From assembly GCA_946902875.1 (NCBI GenBank), contig OX336355.1:6965347-7029346 (forward strand): a stretch of 64,000 nt of DNA. Reading direction: 5' to 3'. The position numbers were made by a program, and so were the translations under genes. Below are positions 60,441 through 64,000 of the stretch, one piece after another; position 1 is the first letter of the stretch, and every line of letters begins with the position of its first letter. The DNA comes from Nematopogon swammerdamellus. Its lineage: Eukaryota > Arthropoda > Insecta > Lepidoptera > Adelidae. Under the pieces are notes generated by a model. The model was given only the letters and a program-made list of their open reading frames with translations, searched no databases and was not told where the DNA came from.

Positions 60441-61379
60441 GTCTTTAACTGCAACAAAAGTTTCCGGTTAGATACGTTGAGCTAACTTGAAAGTAGTATC
60501 TACATTGTTAAATTTTGGGGCTTGCCCTGTACTAATAATGTAATTTATAAATAAATAAATAAATTCCTTTTAGGTCTTTTTGGGAAATCTGACGAATAAA
60601 AATTTTAATTCTACTACTAGAGAATGAGTTTACTAACGAGTAAATAATTTTCACATCTCAACTGCCAGGCTTTGCAATACTGTTTTATGAATCTTTACCG
60701 TACATATACCATATCTTTTTATAATAATATGGTGTTAAACCATCAAGTTTGAATTTTTAAACTATAGACTCTCGGTACGGACGACCGGTTGGAGTGTTTG
60801 CTAAGGTATGTGCTCGTATGTGTGTCACGAAACGATTAGGGTTGTCAGTTCGATGCAAAGAAATCCGTGTTGGCAAAAATCAATCGATTCCGTTCTTTTA
60901 CCAAAACGTTTTTATTATTATGTATTAATTATTATTATATACTAGCTGTGCCCGCGGTTCCGCCCGCTCTCATATTTGACTTCTCTGCTAACCTCATAAG
61001 CCATTTAGCGTGATAGTAAGTAGCCTATTGTGACGAATCACAACCTACCTCAATGAAAATAGCTAGCAATAGGACGTATGAAGGCTGGCTGGTAAAATGT
61101 TATAAGGCGTAGGAGTTAGTTTAGCGCCTGGGTAGTGAGTATAGCAAAGAGACCGCGTTGCGTATAAATTGTAGCGGGTGGCATGTAGTCAGGCGCAGAT
61201 AATACAACTTGCATACATTTTGAACAGAAATAGCTAGCAACACCGTATAAGCGATAAATGATGATAGATAAGTATTATACGTCGGCATGCAGTAAGATAT
61301 AGGACGAATTGACTGTATTACATCTACTTTTGTGAATTCGTAGCATTTTTCAGAGATTAGCTACTGAAAGTTTTAGGGA

Positions 61380-61730
61380 AATATGGAACGCATTTTTAAG
61401 GAAAATTGCTTCAGGCATTGTGATTGGTTGACCAATGGGAAACGCGGAAATGATGTTGGGGATGATTTTCGATTGGTCATGGGGGTAAGAGTGGGAGTAA
61501 GAAAGCGAGGCTATTTAAGGGCGTGTAACACGGTAGGAGCACTTTTCTGCAACTGCGAGCCTCGGAGGAACAACTTGCCTGAGCCCCGGTCACCGCTAAG
61601 TCGCATCGAGCGCCATTGTTTTTCGGCATCAACGTTTCGGTGAGTCTCGGACGCCGCGCGCTATTTTGGAGTTTTCTAGTTGCAATTCGACCAGTTCTAT
61701 TAAATTGCATTGTCTTGAAGTCTTCTTTTG
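61380..61730 (+). promoter_or_regulatory. Promoter-like block (CCAAT, TATA-like, ATTAAA), possible LTR
   Basis: Inverted/direct CCAAT boxes (GATTGGTTGACCAATGGG at 61422, CGATTGGTC at 61470), TATTTAAG at 61513, a GC-rich R-like segment, and ATTAAATTGCATTGTC at 61699. The order U3-like, R-like, polyadenylation signal, GT/T-rich would suit an LTR, but the second LTR is not in view. It could instead be an ordinary promoter. Confidence 0.35.
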
Positions 61731-61829
61731 GTGACTGGGCTAGTTTTGGAAACAATACTGGCTTTTCAGAAATTATTTGCTAGTATTAGGGATGTGAAAT
61801 ATTTTTATATGGACCATCATTGGAGCACT

Positions 61830-62165
61830 GTGTGGGATGCTAGCTATGCTGAAATATGCATACATGCATACTATTACAGGGCTCTTTTTCCCTTTGGAGC
61901 ACTGGGTGAGGGAGCAGGTACGCTGAAATATGCATGCACGCCCACTCACGCAGAGTTCTTTCACGGAATGTTGTGAGGGAAGCGGGTTTTGCTGAAATAT
62001 GCATACACGCACGATCTCACAGGGTTCTTCCCTGGAACGTTGTATGTGGGTTCGGGTACGCTGAAATATGCATACGCGCGCACTCATGCGAGGTTCTTTT
62101 CCTTTCGATGGAATGTTGGGTGGCAATGCTAGCTATGCTGAATAAGCATACACGCTTGTTCGCAC
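61830..62165. repeat. Minisatellite, five units of about 69-77 bp
   Basis: The core GCTGAAATATGCATACACGC recurs at 61848, 61922, 61991, 62060 and 62137, separated by GGTTCTTTCCCTGGAA-like and TGTTGTGTGGG-like segments. The palindrome TATGCATA lies at each intact core. Confidence 0.88.
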
Positions 62166-62650
62166 AAGATTCAGTTCATTCTCTATGATATCACGAGAAA
62201 ATGCCTCGTGGTAAGAAGACGTAACATAAGGTCGAAGAGCAACTGGAATTCTGGCTAAACTATCAAATTATAACGTGGGTAGTTAGGTTCTTCAAACACT
62301 AAATTCATATTGGTAGGTTAGCCATGTAGCTGTGTGAATTAATTCTCCTTAGTTCTGCAAGGGAGAGAGGGTTCGCTTCGTGGGAGTGAGTAGTACCATA
62401 GTGTGTAGTATTTATTGAGGTTAGGTACTAGGAAGGCCAGGTAAATACCCCACAGTGGTTCTCCTTAGTCCTGCTAGGGGGAGAGGTCCAAAGTGTTATG
62501 ATCTGTTAGAGCGATACCTATTCTATCTGGCGAAGAGGTGGCGGTACTCTAAGGACCGGTGCAAGCTGAGCTGACCGTCTGAGGAGGAAACCTGTGGTAG
62601 CCTTCTTTCGATAGGCGGAGCCCGTCGGACGAAGTACTACGAGGTTAGGA

Positions 62651-62690
62651 TAGGGACCACACACACACTTACACACACACGCACGCCTTT
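62651..62690. repeat. (AC)n microsatellite
   Basis: ACCACACACACACTTACACA followed by CACACGCACGC. Confidence 0.85.
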
Positions 62691-63019
62691 AGGATTTGGG
62701 GTCCGTAGGGGCCCTAAATCATCCACATTACAACACGAATTTCATTTTAAATCTCTTCCTAAGAGAAACAGTTTCTTCACAGGATATACGGTTATACGGT
62801 TACACAACGCTTCCTCGAAGAGAGGAAGATACAGGGTCCATCTACACTTAATTCAGTGTATACGTATGTATACATTGCTTGAGTTTACCTAGAGATCACT
62901 TGAATGCTAAAAGCAGGCCATGTTTTATTTTAGAGGTTACTCGCGGAAGCGTGGAATTTCGGAATAATTATTCGACAACACCTATCAGGTGAAGTATAAA
63001 TACAAAATATACTTTGGTG

Positions 63020-63285
63020 GGAGGCTAGTTCGTCGCAGTGGTGCCTAAGACCAGGATAGTTCTTCTCTAAATCTAGGATACCTAGGGTTCAAAAAAAAAA
63101 AAAAAAAAGATTGGAAAATTTTTTTTTTTAAAAAAAGGGAAAATTGAATAACAATCTAGTACGTTGAAGTGGAGCCTTAAGACCAGGCTAGATTCTATCC
63201 AAATCTAGGATACCTAGGGTTCAGAAAAAAAAATGGAAGAAAAATGTAGTTCGTTGCGGTTTAGGCAGTAGTTCAGGACAATAAT
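63020..63285. repeat. Diverged tandem duplication with A-rich spacers
   Basis: Two units sharing CTAAATCTAGGATACCTAGG / CCAAATCTAGGATACCTAGG and CCTAAGACCAGG / CCTTAAGACCAGG, each followed by an A-run, and a third start GTAGTTCGTTGCGG. Confidence 0.8.
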
Positions 63286-64000
63286 AGGGGTCTTATATAC
63301 TCAAAAGCGATAGGAAAAAATCCAACTCATAGGGAGTAGCGATATAAGTAAACAACGTTTAGGAAGTGATACCGGGAAAGTGATTAAGTGTGGAATTCGG
63401 TGAGGAAATGCGTGAAAAGTTGTTCGTGGAACGCGGTGCTGACTGGCAGTTTTGCGAGAGAAGAGATTTGGACTCCCGCCTACGAGGCGGGAGGTTTCGC
63501 CGCTTGAAGCTGAGAGTGAGTACATATTTCATTTTCCGGCGCGAGTGCAGTCTGTGTACAATTAGTTAATTTACAGGAATATTGTCTACAATTTGCCGAC
63601 AATGTTGCTAGAAAACCGATTTTAACGTGAACGAATTGTCACCAGAAAGTCGACTAGAGATTCATCTTTGAGTTCGTAAAAGAAAATTGCTTACATTTCC
63701 TTCTAGGAAGTTCATTATCATTGTTCTGCGGACATCTAGAAATATTTAAGTGAAAACCAATTTTGACCAATGGGATGTGAGCGCCGGTGCGGTATGGCGT
63801 TCGCTATTGGCTAGAATGAGCAGCGCCGTGATAGAAAAAAAAACTGTTTGCACGAAGAATGTAGTCGGGTTGAGAGGTGATAGACTAAACAAAGTGGAAG
63901 TTAGGGGAATGGTATGTATGAATGGTGTGAGGCATATTTTTAAGCGGAATGTTAGCAACTTCGTAGAAGTAAGGTGGGGCCAAAGGGAAATATTTTATCC
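63285..64000 (+). other. Noncoding stretch with a possible splice donor
   Basis: A hairpin CTCCCGCCTACGAGGCGGGAG at 63473-63493 is followed by GCTGAGAGTGAGTACATATT (GAGA|GTGAGTAC at about 63515), which resembles a 5' splice site. A second CCAAT pair (GACCAATGGG at 63766, CTATTGGCTAG at 63804) follows. No ORF of note. Confidence 0.35.

Noticed and set aside
61477..62126. Minus-strand frames across the minisatellite (92 and 117 codons)
   Set aside because: Periodic peptides from the tandem repeat and GC-rich leader; no gene structure.
61830..62165. CRISPR-like array of regularly spaced repeats
   Set aside because: Eukaryotic context, whole units are homologous (no unique spacers), and no Cas-like genes.

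Overview
The window is eukaryotic nuclear DNA from an insect, most likely a moth or butterfly (Lepidoptera). Small GC-rich coding exons with canonical GT/AG borders sit in AT-rich introns packed with retroposons. The non-LTR protein tails and the TCCGTACGGAACCC/TCTG-TCCG element are kinds I associate with lepidopteran genomes. No prokaryotic operon, CRISPR array, true tRNA gene or true rRNA gene is visible.

Region 1 (about 1-22,360, minus strand) is one gene, the kinesin-5 motor (Drosophila Klp61F, vertebrate KIF11/Eg5). I could place 14 coding exons, from the start codon at 22,356 to a donor at 1,697. Their phases agree and they join into 827 codons: the complete motor, the neck linker and most of the coiled-coil stalk. 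The C-terminal tail with the BimC box and the stop codon lies beyond position 1. The introns hold most of the mobile DNA here: an R2-like reverse transcriptase, Jockey-like and CR1-like LINE fragments, three SINE families, several MITEs and a three-level nested insertion. Several elements end within 6-30 bp of kinesin splice sites.

Region 2 (about 22,360-33,700) is intergenic. It holds the kinesin 5' flank, foldback elements, SINEs, TCTG/TCCG-rich elements and perfect hairpins.

Region 3 (about 33,740-34,330, plus strand) is a CpG-rich promoter and a first coding exon with an upstream ORF and a strong splice donor. I do not recognise the protein. Everything from 34,325 to about 61,000 is consistent with a very long first intron carrying LINE tails, SINEs and MITEs, plus one repeat-poor stretch (49.5-50.35 kb) that may be regulatory.

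Region 4 (61,380-64,000) is noncoding and unusual. It has inverted CCAAT boxes, a TATTTAAG box, an ATTAAA signal, a five-unit minisatellite with a TATGCATA core, a diverged duplication and a possible splice donor. It may be an LTR plus leader of a retroelement, or the promoter and noncoding first exon of another gene.

The most interesting theme is a modular SINE population. About 20 copies share one 3' body, but they carry either a 5S-rRNA-like head of about 113 nt (closing stem, A-box, IE-like and C-box-like segments) or an unrelated head borrowed from a second repeat family. One copy carries both heads in tandem.
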